Positions 9,050 through 17,085 of a DNA stretch of 64,000 nucleotides are shown one piece after another; positions within the stretch are counted from its first letter, which is position 1, and the number at the start of each line of letters is the position of its first letter. Under the pieces are notes generated by a model. It did not search any database and had not been told where the DNA came from. It saw only the letters and a program-made list of their open reading frames with translations. Position numbers and translations under genes: made by a program. Origin of the DNA: Duganella dendranthematis (GTDB taxonomy: Bacteria > Pseudomonadota > Gammaproteobacteria > Burkholderiales > Burkholderiaceae_D). Location: contig NZ_CP051684.1 in the NCBI RefSeq assembly GCF_012849375.1, forward strand, positions 1,178,001-1,242,000, in the 5' to 3' direction.

Positions 9050-9448
9050 TTAATACACAGTTTCCGGCAACACTGCACGCGCCACGCCGTCGCGGACATC
9101 GATCACGCGCGGGAACACTTTGCCGAAACTCATCTTATAACAAGCCTGGCCATCTTTCCATGCAGTCGGCAACACCAGCAACATCTGGAACGACGTCGGC
9201 TGATCGCTCTGCGCGCCGAAAATCGGCGGCGTGCCGGCCAGCACGATGGCCTGCATCGGCTCGCCGGTATCGATCTCCATGTGGTGACCGCGCACCGACA
9301 TTTCGTGCACTTCGCCGGTGACGGTTTCCAGCACCGCGGTGCCGACCACGCTCTCGGTTTCGCGGTTGACAACCAGGTTCAGACGCAGCGACGGACGGCC
9401 CAGGGCGGCGCTGTGGATTTCATAAACGGCGGCAAATAACTGACTCAT
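9050..9448 (-). CDS. Conserved hypothetical protein, possibly DUF1842-like
   Basis: A 132-residue soluble protein starting at ATG 9448 after an AGGAAA ribosome binding site. The sequence is beta-rich (LRLNLVVNRETESVVGTAVL, then VRGHHMEI) with no signal peptide or catalytic motif. The opening LFAAVYEIHSAALGRPSLRL recalls DUF1842 proteins of Pseudomonas and Burkholderia, but I hold this loosely. It lies 32 nt upstream of the JmjC-type gene on the same strand and may be its operon partner. Confidence 0.72.
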   Translation of the reverse strand: MSQLFAAVYEIHSAALGRPSLRLNLVVNRETESVVGTAVLETVTGEVHEMSVRGHHMEIDTGEPMQAIVLAGTPPIFGAQSDQPTSFQMLLVLPTAWKDGQACYKMSFGKVFPRVIDVRDGVARAVLPETVY

Positions 9449-9559
9449 GGCATTTCCTAAAGTGAAGAGCTGAAAACATGCTCTGCACTGTAGGCGGACC
9501 GCCACAGAATTGCCTTCCGGTTACCTTCCGATTCGTAAGCCGCTGTTTATAAAGACAAT

Positions 9560-10057
9560 TTACCGCTTGGGCAAGACCCAGCCCGGACGGATGTAATGGC
9601 AGGTGTAGCCGTTCGGAATGCGTTCCAGATAGTCCTGATGCTCCGGTTCGGCTTCCCAGAACGGGCCAAACGGGGCCAGTTCGGTGACCACTTTGCCCGG
9701 CCACAAACCAGAGGCGTTAACATCGGCGATGGTGTCCTCGGCCACCTCACGTTGTTTCTCATCAGCATAATAAATAGCCGAACGGTAACTCGTACCAAGG
9801 TCATTGCCTTGCCGATTGGCGGTGCTCGGGTCGTGAATCTGGAAGAAAAATTCCAGGATTTTGCGGTAGCTGAGCACGGCCGGATCGAAGCTGATCTCGA
9901 TCGCCTCGGCGTGCGTGCCATGGTTGCGGTAGGTGGCGTTGGCGACGTCGCCGCCGCTGTAGCCGACCCGCGTGGACACCACGCCCGGCATTTTGCGAAT
10001 CAGATCCTGCATGCCCCAGAAGCATCCGCCGGCCAGAATGGCTTTTTCCGTGCTCAT
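9560..10057 (-). CDS. msrA: Peptide methionine-(S)-S-oxide reductase
   Basis: A 165-residue MsrA that reduces methionine-S-sulfoxide in proteins and free methionine. The catalytic cysteine is in [14 protein letters not shown]. Conserved GYSGG and [11 protein letters not shown] motifs follow, with the YRSAIYY segment later. ATG 10057 has an AAGGAA ribosome binding site. The C-terminus ([12 protein letters not shown]) has no extra resolving cysteines, so a thioredoxin-recycled form with few cysteines is likely. It is divergent from the response regulator at 10253. Confidence 0.95.
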   Translation of the reverse strand: MSTEKAILAGGCFWGMQDLIRKMPGVVSTRVGYSGGDVANATYRNHGTHAEAIEISFDPAVLSYRKILEFFFQIHDPSTANRQGNDLGTSYRSAIYYADEKQREVAEDTIADVNASGLWPGKVVTELAPFGPFWEAEPEHQDYLERIPNGYTCHYIRPGWVLPKR

Positions 10058-10252
10058 ATTCGTTCCTTTCAATAAATGTTCTTAGCTAATTTGGAGACAT
10101 CTCGACGATTCTTCAAGCAAACAGCGGAATAAGCACTATAATTGACGCTAGGAAAGCCAAATTTCTTTGGCTCGCGTGCCCCTTCCCTGTCGCGCCCTCT
10201 CTCCTCCGGCCTGGACCCAGCCGAACGCAACGTTTCATTTTTCGTTCATATC

Positions 10253-10660
10253 ATGGACCAGACCACTACCCAACGTATTCTCGTTGTCGACGACAACAGC
10301 GAAGCGGCCGACATCTCGGCCGAACTATTGGAACTGCACGGCTATCGCACCGCAGTCGCCTACACCGGCCTGACCGGGCTAGAAGCGGTGCGCACTTTCG
10401 AGCCGCACGCCGTGCTGCTGGACCTCGGCATGCCCGGCATGGACGGCTACCAGGTCGCGGCCGCGCTGCGCGCCGTGCCGGACTTCGACCAGGTGGCGCT
10501 GATCGCCTTCACCGCCTGGGGCGACGTCGTCACCCGCCAGCGCGTGATCGACACCGGCTTCGACGCCCACGTGATCAAACCGGCCAACCTGGAACGCATC
10601 CTGAACGCGGTGCGCGAAGCACTGGCCGCGCGCGCGCAGATGCACACCAGCGCCGCCTAG
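10253..10660 (+). CDS. Single-domain response regulator
   Basis: A 135-residue CheY-like receiver without an output domain. Acidic residues lie in RILVVDDNSEAAD, the acceptor is D57 in VLLDLGMPGMDGYQVA, with the Thr/Ala switch in LIAFTAWGD and the Lys in HVIKPANLERI. This wording is typical of receivers found next to, or fused to, hybrid kinases. No kinase gene is adjacent, so the partner is unknown. Start chosen at ATG 10253, which places the first beta strand immediately after the N-terminus; longer in-frame DNA upstream does not resemble coding sequence. Confidence 0.88.
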   Translation: MDQTTTQRILVVDDNSEAADISAELLELHGYRTAVAYTGLTGLEAVRTFEPHAVLLDLGMPGMDGYQVAAALRAVPDFDQVALIAFTAWGDVVTRQRVIDTGFDAHVIKPANLERILNAVREALAARAQMHTSAA

Positions 10661-11314
10661 TCACTTCAGCAACACCCGGCCGAAACCGGTATCGGTGCGT
10701 TCGCCGGCCTGACCGGCGGCGTAGCCGAAGCGGCAGCTTTGCAGATAGCCAACCGCCTGCGCCACCAGCGCCGGCGGCTGGCCGTTCGGCTCGGCCACCA
10801 CGCGGGTCGGCGCGCCGTCGGCGTTCACCAGAAAACGCAGCAGGATGCCATCGGCATTGCTGGGCCGCTGGTCGGCCGCGCGGAAAGTGGCAAAGCGGTC
10901 GGACGGCGGGCAACTGTCGGCCAGCAGCACCGGCCGCGCCGCCGGCGTGCCGCTCAATTTCCACACGTACTGTAACGGGAACACCGTCTGCTTGCTGGCG
11001 GCTGGCAGATCCGGCTGGAACACGCAGCTGGCGATGCCTTGCAGCGCCGCCTGATCGAGGATTTGCCAGCCGCTGCCCTGTGTCACCGACGGATGCAGCA
11101 CCCGACCGTCGCTGCCGATTTCAAAGCGGATCGTCGTCGCGCCCTCGATTTCATAGCGGCGCGCCTCAGCCGGCCACTGCGGCTGCGCGCAACTGGCCGG
11201 GCTGACCAAGGCCTGAAACGGCGCCTGCTGCCCCGACTGGGCGGCACGGCTGGCGAAATTAATGACGCCAAACACCGCAGAGATCGCGGCGAGGGCAAGA
11301 AGTTTCCGGTTCAT
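10661..11314 (-). CDS. Exported protein with two TonB C-terminal-like domains
   Basis: A 217-residue protein with an N-terminal hydrophobic signal or anchor (LLALAAISAVFGVINFA). It contains two copies of the TonB C-terminal fold, about residues 40-115 (WPAEARRYEIEGATTIRFEI) and 130-217 (GILLRFLVNADGAPTRVVAE). It lacks the Pro-rich linker and the full membrane anchor of a true TonB. A role as a periplasmic adaptor is possible but unproven. Its stop lies immediately after the stop of the convergent response regulator, with no room for a terminator outside the genes. Confidence 0.8.
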   Translation of the reverse strand: MNRKLLALAAISAVFGVINFASRAAQSGQQAPFQALVSPASCAQPQWPAEARRYEIEGATTIRFEIGSDGRVLHPSVTQGSGWQILDQAALQGIASCVFQPDLPAASKQTVFPLQYVWKLSGTPAARPVLLADSCPPSDRFATFRAADQRPSNADGILLRFLVNADGAPTRVVAEPNGQPPALVAQAVGYLQSCRFGYAAGQAGERTDTGFGRVLLK

Positions 11315-11346
11315 GCCGCGATGATAGCTTACTTGTCAGCTTCTTA

Positions 11347-11469
11347 CTGAGCCTGCTGAGCACGTTTCTCGGCAGCGCTCGCCAAGCCACGCACATAACT
11401 GAAGCGGTTGGCCACGGGCGTTTGGTTCAACGGCCATACTATTTGTGCCGGATTGGGAAAGCGGAGACG
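11347..11469 (-). other. 41-codon in-frame open stretch after the TAG of the small membrane ORF
   Basis: After the TAG at 11470-11472 the same minus-strand frame stays open for 41 codons to a TAA at 11344-11346. It encodes a plausible peptide ending VRGLASAAEKRAQQAQ. Codon choice looks coding-like with GC-rich third positions, and no start codon with a ribosome binding site is visible. It may be the decayed 3' end of the neighbouring gene, an independent small gene with a weak start, or chance. Confidence 0.35.
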
Positions 11470-11683
11470 CTAGATATGATTGCGCACCACAATGCGCAAT
11501 CTTTCAAACTGTTCATCATCCCAGGTGTGCGAAGCATGCTGTAGAAATTCGGGATCTTTCGCCAAGCTCTGCACCAGCTTGCTGTACATAAAAAACGTCC
11601 GGTACAAATCGTAAGCAACCCGAATACCCATTAGCGCGCAAATGCCCATGCCTACCATTAAAAAAAACAGAGAAGGGGTCCAT
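11470..11683 (-). pseudogene. Small membrane protein, apparently frameshifted at a T8 run (second gene of pair)
   Basis: The coding body ends at 11470 and reads MVGMGICALMGIRVAYDLYR followed by a cytoplasmic tail with HTWDDEQFERLR. The first in-frame ATG (11658) has no ribosome binding site. At ATG 11683 there is a perfect AGGAGG five bases upstream, but that frame runs MDPFSVFF and then leaves the body frame at eight consecutive T bases (11660-11667 on the plus strand read as A). Removing one T joins MDPFSVFL directly to MVGMGIC. So the natural protein probably starts at 11683 and needs a one-base slip, or the run is an assembly or natural indel. Function unknown; one hydrophobic segment. 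Confidence 0.6.
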
Positions 11684-11692
11684 TAGTGCCTC

Positions 11693-11917
11693 CTACTTAT
11701 CTGTCAAAAACTCAAAGAAATCTTCTTTGCCACGTACGTGACGAAAGGATCTCTCAATAATATGCGCGGCGAATATAAATACAATAGCCGCACCGGAAGC
11801 CGGTAACACATTGTGAAGCAGGCGAACGGGTTCAGTGGACAGGTAACCAAACACAGCAGAAAAAATCACGCCAATTAAGAAGCCAATACCAAAAGTGACG
11901 GTATAGCGTGACGACAA
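11693..11917 (-). CDS. Small two-helix membrane protein of unknown function
   Basis: A 74-residue protein with two hydrophobic segments (FGIGFLIGVIFSAVFGYL and ASGAAIVFIFAAHII) and a charged C-terminal tail. I recognise no family. Its TAG stop sits inside the AGGAGG ribosome binding site of the next small membrane gene, so the two would be translationally coupled. Base composition is visibly lower in GC than neighbours, which may indicate acquisition. Confidence 0.6.
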   Translation of the reverse strand: MSSRYTVTFGIGFLIGVIFSAVFGYLSTEPVRLLHNVLPASGAAIVFIFAAHIIERSFRHVRGKEDFFEFLTDK

Positions 11918-12068
11918 AATTCTGCCAGCAATCCAGTGTGCTTTTTTCTTTCTGGTTCATGCAGCGCCCCGGTAGACGGATGAGACTTCCAGCCTACTGA
12001 AGTTCAGCCACACGCCGCATGATCCAAGTCATGTAAGATAGCGCAGCGCGGGTGGGTATAATTGGTGG

Positions 12069-12440
12069 ATGCGCCTATCGGATAAACGGAACGTCTTGCA
12101 CTTGTGGATCGCCATTCTGGCGCTGCTATTTAGTGCGATTGCGCCTGCCGTGTCGCATGCGATGTCGGGGGCCGGCGGCGTTCCGGGGCTGGAGCTGTGT
12201 ACCATAGCCGGCGTCAAGGCGCCACCGGGCAAGTCGCTGTCGGACGCGATTGTGCACGCCTTCGAACATTGTCCTTACTGCGCCGCGCACGCGACGCCGC
12301 CCGCGTTGCCGCCACAGTCGGCATGGCACTTTCCGCTGCACCGCGCGCAGCCGATTTTCCCTGCGCTGTATTACCACGCGCCGTCGCCGCTATTCGCCTG
12401 GTCGACCGCCAATCCACGCGCGCCTCCCGCTTTGATCTAA
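12069..12440 (+). CDS. DUF2946-family exported protein
   Basis: A 123-residue protein with an N-terminal signal segment (LWIAILALLFSAIAPAVSHA) and the DUF2946 hallmark HCPYCAAH near residue 65, a cysteine/histidine cluster that could bind metal. DUF2946 genes commonly sit beside copper- or iron-related transport genes in proteobacteria. Here the next gene, 63 nt downstream on the same strand, is a PepSY membrane protein, supporting a metal-related unit. Metal identity is not readable. Confidence 0.8.
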   Translation: MRLSDKRNVLHLWIAILALLFSAIAPAVSHAMSGAGGVPGLELCTIAGVKAPPGKSLSDAIVHAFEHCPYCAAHATPPALPPQSAWHFPLHRAQPIFPALYYHAPSPLFAWSTANPRAPPALI

Positions 12441-12503
12441 TCCGTTCGTCCGCAGCGCTGTTAGCGCGCTGCGCTTTCGCATCTGTAAAGCTGGAGATTG
12501 CTC

Positions 12504-13868
12504 ATGTCCCACCCGTCCTCCGCGTCCGGAATGTACCGGCGCGTCTGGCACTGGCATTTTTATGCCGGCCTGATTTGCCTGCCCTTTATCTTTTTACTGG
12601 CGCTGACCGGCGCCGCCTACCTGTTCCACCAGCAGATCGACGACGTCATCTACGCCCGCCTGCTACTGCGCGAAGCCGACCCCAGGCCAACGTTGGCGCC
12701 GACACAGCTGATCGCCGCCGCCCTGCGCGCCGAACCCGGCGACGTCAAAGCCATCACGCTGCCGGACGACGACACGCACAGCGTGCAGGTAGACGTCACG
12801 CAAGCCGGCGGCAAAGTGCGCCAGGTATTCATCGATCCCGCCTCCGGCAAAGTGCTCGGCGCTATCGACGAATCGGCGCGCGTGATGACCTTCGTGAAGC
12901 ACCTGCATTCGCTGACGGTACTGGGCAACGGCGGCCGCATGGTCATCGAAACCGTGGCCGGCTGGATCATCGTGCTGATACTGACCGGCGCCTACCTGTG
13001 GTGGCCGCGCGGCCGCCGTCACGGCGTGATCAGCATCCGTCCCGGCGCCACAGGACGCAACTGGTGGCGCGACCTGCACGCCGTCACCGGCGCCTTCGGC
13101 GGCATCGTCATCCTGTTTTTGGCGCTGACCGGCATGCCGTGGACTGCGGTCTGGGGCCAGCAAGTCAACCGCTGGCTCAGCGAACATGATCTTGGCGCGC
13201 CGAACGGCATGTGGCGCAACCTGCCGCATTCCACCGTCCCCGCTTCCGCGCTGGGCGACCTGCCCTGGACCTTGCAGCAGCAACCACTGCCCGCCTCCGA
13301 CGATCCGCACGCCGAACACCACGGGCATGGCGGCCACCACGGCCCCGTCGCGCCGGCCGGCATTGCCCGCGTTAGCGCCGACCAGGCAGTCAGCACGCTG
13401 GCCGCCGCCGGCCTGCGCCAAGGCTACCGGCTGGTGCTGCCGCAAGACGCGCAAGCCGTCTATAGCGCCATCCGCACGCCGCGCCAGCTGGCCGGACGGC
13501 GCGTGATCCATCTCGACCAGTACAGCGGCAAGGTGCTAATGGACCTCGGCGCGGACCGCATCGGCGCGATTGGCCGCGTTACCGAATGGGGCGTCAGCGT
13601 GCATCAGGGTGGGGAATATGGCTGGATCAATCAGATGGTGATGCTGCTCGGCTGCGTCGCGCTGATGCTGCTGTGCGTGAGCGGCGTGGTGGTGTGGTGG
13701 AAACGTAGACCCACGGGCAGCTTTGCACCGCCGCCATGCCGGGATGGGGATCGCCTGGCGCTGGGCGCCATCATCATTGCCGTCGTCACCGGCATGATGT
13801 TTCCGTTGCTGGGCGCGTCAATGCTGCTGGCGGCCCTGCTTACTGCAAGGCGCAGACCATCACTTTAA
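12504..13868 (+). CDS. PepSY-associated transmembrane protein (PiuB/FsrB-like)
   Basis: A 454-residue inner-membrane protein with four predicted membrane segments and PepSY periplasmic regions. Landmarks: YRRVWHWHFYAGLICLPFIF at the start, GWIIVLILTGAYLWWPRG, DLHAVTGAFGGIVILFLALT, and the last SGVVVWWKRRP. Histidines within the membrane segments fit heme-linked electron transfer, as proposed for iron-regulated reductases of this family. A histidine-rich loop (DPHAEHHGHGGHHG) near residue 270 could bind metal. ATG 12504 has a GGAG site seven bases upstream. It pairs with the DUF2946 gene before it. Confidence 0.88.
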   Translation: MSHPSSASGMYRRVWHWHFYAGLICLPFIFLLALTGAAYLFHQQIDDVIYARLLLREADPRPTLAPTQLIAAALRAEPGDVKAITLPDDDTHSVQVDVTQAGGKVRQVFIDPASGKVLGAIDESARVMTFVKHLHSLTVLGNGGRMVIETVAGWIIVLILTGAYLWWPRGRRHGVISIRPGATGRNWWRDLHAVTGAFGGIVILFLALTGMPWTAVWGQQVNRWLSEHDLGAPNGMWRNLPHSTVPASALGDLPWTLQQQPLPASDDPHAEHHGHGGHHGPVAPAGIARVSADQAVSTLAAAGLRQGYRLVLPQDAQAVYSAIRTPRQLAGRRVIHLDQYSGKVLMDLGADRIGAIGRVTEWGVSVHQGGEYGWINQMVMLLGCVALMLLCVSGVVVWWKRRPTGSFAPPPCRDGDRLALGAIIIAVVTGMMFPLLGASMLLAALLTARRRPSL

Positions 13869-13883
13869 GGGACGGTCTGCGCC
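13849..13883. terminator. Candidate bidirectional hairpin between convergent genes
   Basis: Ten-base inverted repeat GGCGCAGACC / GGTCTGCGCC separated by 15 nt, spanning the stop of the PepSY gene and lying 10 nt from the stop of the convergent hydrolase. There is no T-tract, so intrinsic termination is uncertain. Confidence 0.4.
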
Positions 13884-13892
13884 AACCGGCTA

Positions 13893-14879
13893 TCAGGACT
13901 TGAAGAAGGCCAGCAGGTCCGGGTTGATCACATCGGCGTGCGTGGTCGGCATGCCGTGTGGGAAGCCTGGGTAGGAAATCAGCTTGCCATGCTTGAGCAG
14001 CTTGACCGATTTCGCGCCGCTGTTGCCAAATGGGACGATCTGGTCGTCTTCACCGTGCAGCACCAGCACTGGGATATCCAGCGCGCGCAGGTCTTCGGTG
14101 AAGTCCACCTGGGCGAATTGGAAGATGCAATCGTAGGCGGCTTTAACGCCACCGTTCATGCCTTGACGCCACCAGTTCTGGCGAATCGCTTCCGACACTT
14201 TGGCGCCTGGACGGTTGTAGCCGTAGAACGGAATCGTCAGGTCCATGTAGAACTGTGGACGATTGAACGCGGTGCCCTGACGGATGTCGTCGAAGACTTT
14301 CAGCGGCACGCCGTCCGGATTGGTGGCCGATTGCACCATGATTGGTGGCACGGCGCTGATCAGCACAGCCTTGGTCACCAGACCTTTGCCGTGTTGACGC
14401 ACGTAGCGGACTACCTCGCCGCCGCCGGTCGAGTGACCCACGTGGATCGCGCTCTTCACTTTCAATGCCGCGACTACGGCGGCGGTGTCGGCGCTGTAGG
14501 TGTCCATGTCGTTGCCATGGTCGGTCTGGGTCGAACGGCCGTGACCGCGACGGTCATGGGCGATGACGCGGTAGCCGTGCTGCAGGAAGAACATCATCTG
14601 CGCATCCCAGTCGTCCGAGCTCAGCGGCCAGCCGTGGTGGAACCAGACGACTGGTGCGTCTTTAGGACCCCAGTCCTTGTAGAAAATCTGGCTACCGTCT
14701 TTTACTGTAACAAAACCGCTGTCCATGTTGAATGCTCCTTGATGAGGGGTGGTGGAAGATGTCGCAGCCGAGGCGATCGAAGGCAGGCCAGCCGCTGCGG
14801 CGGCAACAGCACCCAGGCCGCCGACGATGGCCGAGCGGCGGGATGAGCTGACGTCGGAGGAAGTCTTTTCGGAATTCAC
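13893..14879 (-). CDS. Tat-exported alpha/beta hydrolase, haloperoxidase-like
   Basis: A 328-residue alpha/beta hydrolase of the non-heme chloroperoxidase/esterase group. The nucleophile elbow is VGHSTGGGE (Ser near residue 149), the acid lies in LHGEDDQIVPF and the His in YPGFPHGMP; the oxyanion region is FHHGWPLSSDDW. The N-terminus has a twin-arginine signal (SSRRSAIVGG, then a hydrophobic stretch ending IASAA), so it is periplasmic, where most relatives are cytoplasmic. I start at GTG 14879, which follows AAGGAG at proper spacing. The natural substrate is unknown; the peroxidase activity of this group is usually incidental. Confidence 0.9.
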   Translation of the reverse strand: MNSEKTSSDVSSSRRSAIVGGLGAVAAAAAGLPSIASAATSSTTPHQGAFNMDSGFVTVKDGSQIFYKDWGPKDAPVVWFHHGWPLSSDDWDAQMMFFLQHGYRVIAHDRRGHGRSTQTDHGNDMDTYSADTAAVVAALKVKSAIHVGHSTGGGEVVRYVRQHGKGLVTKAVLISAVPPIMVQSATNPDGVPLKVFDDIRQGTAFNRPQFYMDLTIPFYGYNRPGAKVSEAIRQNWWRQGMNGGVKAAYDCIFQFAQVDFTEDLRALDIPVLVLHGEDDQIVPFGNSGAKSVKLLKHGKLISYPGFPHGMPTTHADVINPDLLAFFKS

Positions 14880-14969
14880 GTGATACTCCTTCTTATGTGA
14901 TTGATGTGGCAAAGCCAGATCACATTGGAACCGAACCGACCCTCTTTTGTAACCCGCCTAAAGGTAGGC

Positions 14970-16244
14970 TTATCCCATTTTGGATAAGTGACTGATTGCG
15001 GACACCAGCTGATCCAGATCGCCGGTGCGGGTGAACAAGCCGGGGGTGACCCGGATACAGGCGCCGCCCACCGGCCCCTTGCGCGCCACGGTGAAAATCC
15101 GGTATTCCTCCACCAGCCGGTTGACCAGCGCCGCGTTCTGTTCAAACGAGGTGTGACCGCGCAGGCGGAACGAGGTCACCGCGCCATAGCTGCCCGCCTC
15201 ATCGGGCGTCAGGACCTGCACGCCGTCCATGCCGCGCACCTTCCGCACCCAGTAATCGCGCAGCTCGCGCAGGCGGCGTCCGCGATTGGCGACGCCGATT
15301 TCGGCGTGCAGCTTGAGCGCCGCCGGTACGGTCATCAAAGCCGCAGCGTTGAAGGTACCCGAATGCACGCGCGAACGGATATCGCCGGCAGGATAATCCT
15401 CGTCGCCTCGCTCAATGCCGATATCCGCCAGCCGCTCTTTGCGAATATACAGAAAACCCGTGCCCAGCGGCGCACCAACCCATTTGTGCAGATTGGCGCC
15501 GATAAAATCCGCCCCCAGGTCGGGCAGCTTGTAGTCCAGCTGTCCCCACGACTGCGCCACGTCGAGGATCACATCGACGCCGCGCGCCTTGGCCAGCTTG
15601 ATGATTTCCACAACCGGCAGCACAAAGCCGGTGCGGTGATTGACGTGCGTGAGCAGCAGCAGGCGGGTGCGCGGATGCTGGCGCAAGGCCTGTTCATAGA
15701 CGTCGATGGCGGTCTGGCGGTTGATAGGCTCAGGGATCTTCACCAGCGCCACTTTAGCGCCGTTGCGCTGGGCCAGATCGTTCATCGCGTACTGCATGGC
15801 GTCGTAATCGAGATTGGCGTACATGATGGTGTCGCCGCGCTTGAGCAAACGATAATTGCAGATCAGGTTTTGCAGCGACTCGGTGGCGCCGCGCGTGATC
15901 GCCAGTTCTTCCGCCGCCACGCCGGTGTGTGTCGCCAGCAGCGCGCGCAGCTGCTCCATGCCGGCGTGGTCGAACTGACGGCGCAGATAGTAGGAGTTGT
16001 TGCGGTTCAGGTAATCGATATTGCGCTTGAAGTCCTCCACCACCGGCCGCGCCATGATGCCGTAATAGGCGTTTTCCAGATTGACGATATCGCCGGCGAC
16101 GTCGTAACTTTGCGCGACCGCCTCCCAGTCCGCCGACGACGACGGCGCCGCCGGCAATGCCGACGAAACGCCCGGCACCGCCAGCGCCGTCATCCCCGCA
16201 GCCGCCCCCAACAACCTGCGCCGCCCCGCTTGAAATCCATCCAT
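14970..16244 (-). CDS. Class V aminotransferase-fold PLP enzyme with Tat-type signal (isopenicillin-N-epimerase-like)
   Basis: A 424-residue fold-type I PLP enzyme. The PLP lysine is in GANLHKWVGAPLG (about K254), preceded by the Asp in VDVILDVAQSWGQ, and the N-terminal region has ITRGATESLQNL. It starts at ATG 16244 after GGAGG. The N-terminus QAGRRRLLGAAAGMTALAV is a twin-arginine signal, consistent with export after cofactor loading. Relatives are annotated as isopenicillin-N epimerase or cysteine-desulfurase-like, but the real substrate is not known. It is divergent from another protein with an Arg-rich signal (16342), hinting at a shared periplasmic function. Confidence 0.88.
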   Translation of the reverse strand: MDGFQAGRRRLLGAAAGMTALAVPGVSSALPAAPSSSADWEAVAQSYDVAGDIVNLENAYYGIMARPVVEDFKRNIDYLNRNNSYYLRRQFDHAGMEQLRALLATHTGVAAEELAITRGATESLQNLICNYRLLKRGDTIMYANLDYDAMQYAMNDLAQRNGAKVALVKIPEPINRQTAIDVYEQALRQHPRTRLLLLTHVNHRTGFVLPVVEIIKLAKARGVDVILDVAQSWGQLDYKLPDLGADFIGANLHKWVGAPLGTGFLYIRKERLADIGIERGDEDYPAGDIRSRVHSGTFNAAALMTVPAALKLHAEIGVANRGRRLRELRDYWVRKVRGMDGVQVLTPDEAGSYGAVTSFRLRGHTSFEQNAALVNRLVEEYRIFTVARKGPVGGACIRVTPGLFTRTGDLDQLVSAISHLSKMG

Positions 16245-16341
16245 TCCGTACCTCCAGAAGTTAGTATCGCAAACCAGTTGCACAGCTTTCGCCAGCTCAT
16301 GGGCATAATACGGGAAGAATAACGCGCACGAGGAGCATTCC

Positions 16342-17085
16342 ATGCATGTACCAACACGCCGCCGTGCCCTGGCGTCCATGGCCTCCATCGCGGCGCTCGG
16401 CGCACTGCCGGCGACATCGTCGGCCTCCGCCGCCAGTGCACGCGCGCCGCTGCGCCTGACGATGGTCAACCTGATGCCGTGGGCCAGCAACGACGCGCAT
16501 GGCCGGCCGATCGGCGCCTTGATCGGCTTATGCGCACAAATGGCGACGCTGAGCGGCGTGCCGATCACACCCATTCCGGTGCCGTACGGCCGTGCGCCGC
16601 ACATGCTGAACAGCGGCGGTGCGGACCTGATGCTGATCATCGACACCAGCGCCAAAGGCGGCGGCATCGACTACGTGGGCACGGTCGATATTGTGGTGTT
16701 CGGCCGCAGCGGCTTCCGCTTCCAGCGCATGGAAGACCTGTTCGGCAAAACCGTCGGCACGCTGCGTCACTCCGGCTACAGCCCGGAACTGGAGGCCGAA
16801 GCGCGCATCCGCAAACACGCTTTCGACAGCTACGACCAGGGCGTGCGCATGCTGCAGGCCGGCCGGCTGGATGTGGTGCTCGGCGTGCGCGACAGCATCG
16901 AATATGCGCTGGGTAAAGCGGCCGGCGAGGTCAGTCCGCGCTATACGCTGGCGAGCGGCCGGGTGGCGCTGTACGCCGAGCCCAAGCTCGACGCCGCCAC
17001 CATCGCCGCGCTGCAAACGGCCTGCCGCCAGCTGCGCCAGAAACGCGTGCTGGACGAGTTGCTACATCGCCCTCAGCGCCGGTAA
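16342..17085 (+). CDS. Periplasmic solute-binding protein, family 3-like
   Basis: A 247-residue periplasmic binding protein of the amino-acid type (SBP_bac_3-like). The N-terminus has an Arg-rich, Tat-like signal (PTRRRALASMASIAALGAL). The body shows LTMVNLMPWASNDAHGRPIG, DLFGKTVGTLRHSGYSPEL and MLQAGRLDVVLGVRDSIEYAL, all typical of this fold. A GAGGAG site precedes ATG 16342. No permease genes are adjacent, so it could be an orphan receptor. Its 3' end overlaps the broken LysR gene by 13 nt. Confidence 0.82.
   Translation: MHVPTRRRALASMASIAALGALPATSSASAASARAPLRLTMVNLMPWASNDAHGRPIGALIGLCAQMATLSGVPITPIPVPYGRAPHMLNSGGADLMLIIDTSAKGGGIDYVGTVDIVVFGRSGFRFQRMEDLFGKTVGTLRHSGYSPELEAEARIRKHAFDSYDQGVRMLQAGRLDVVLGVRDSIEYALGKAAGEVSPRYTLASGRVALYAEPKLDAATIAALQTACRQLRQKRVLDELLHRPQRR

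Noticed and set aside
13849..13883. Hairpin as a strong terminator
   Set aside because: No T-tract on either side and a 15-nt loop, so kept only as a low-confidence candidate.
16245..16667. 141-codon N-terminal extension of the PLP enzyme
   Set aside because: ATG 16244 has GGAGG and starts a Tat-type signal; the extension overlaps the divergent gene and its promoter.
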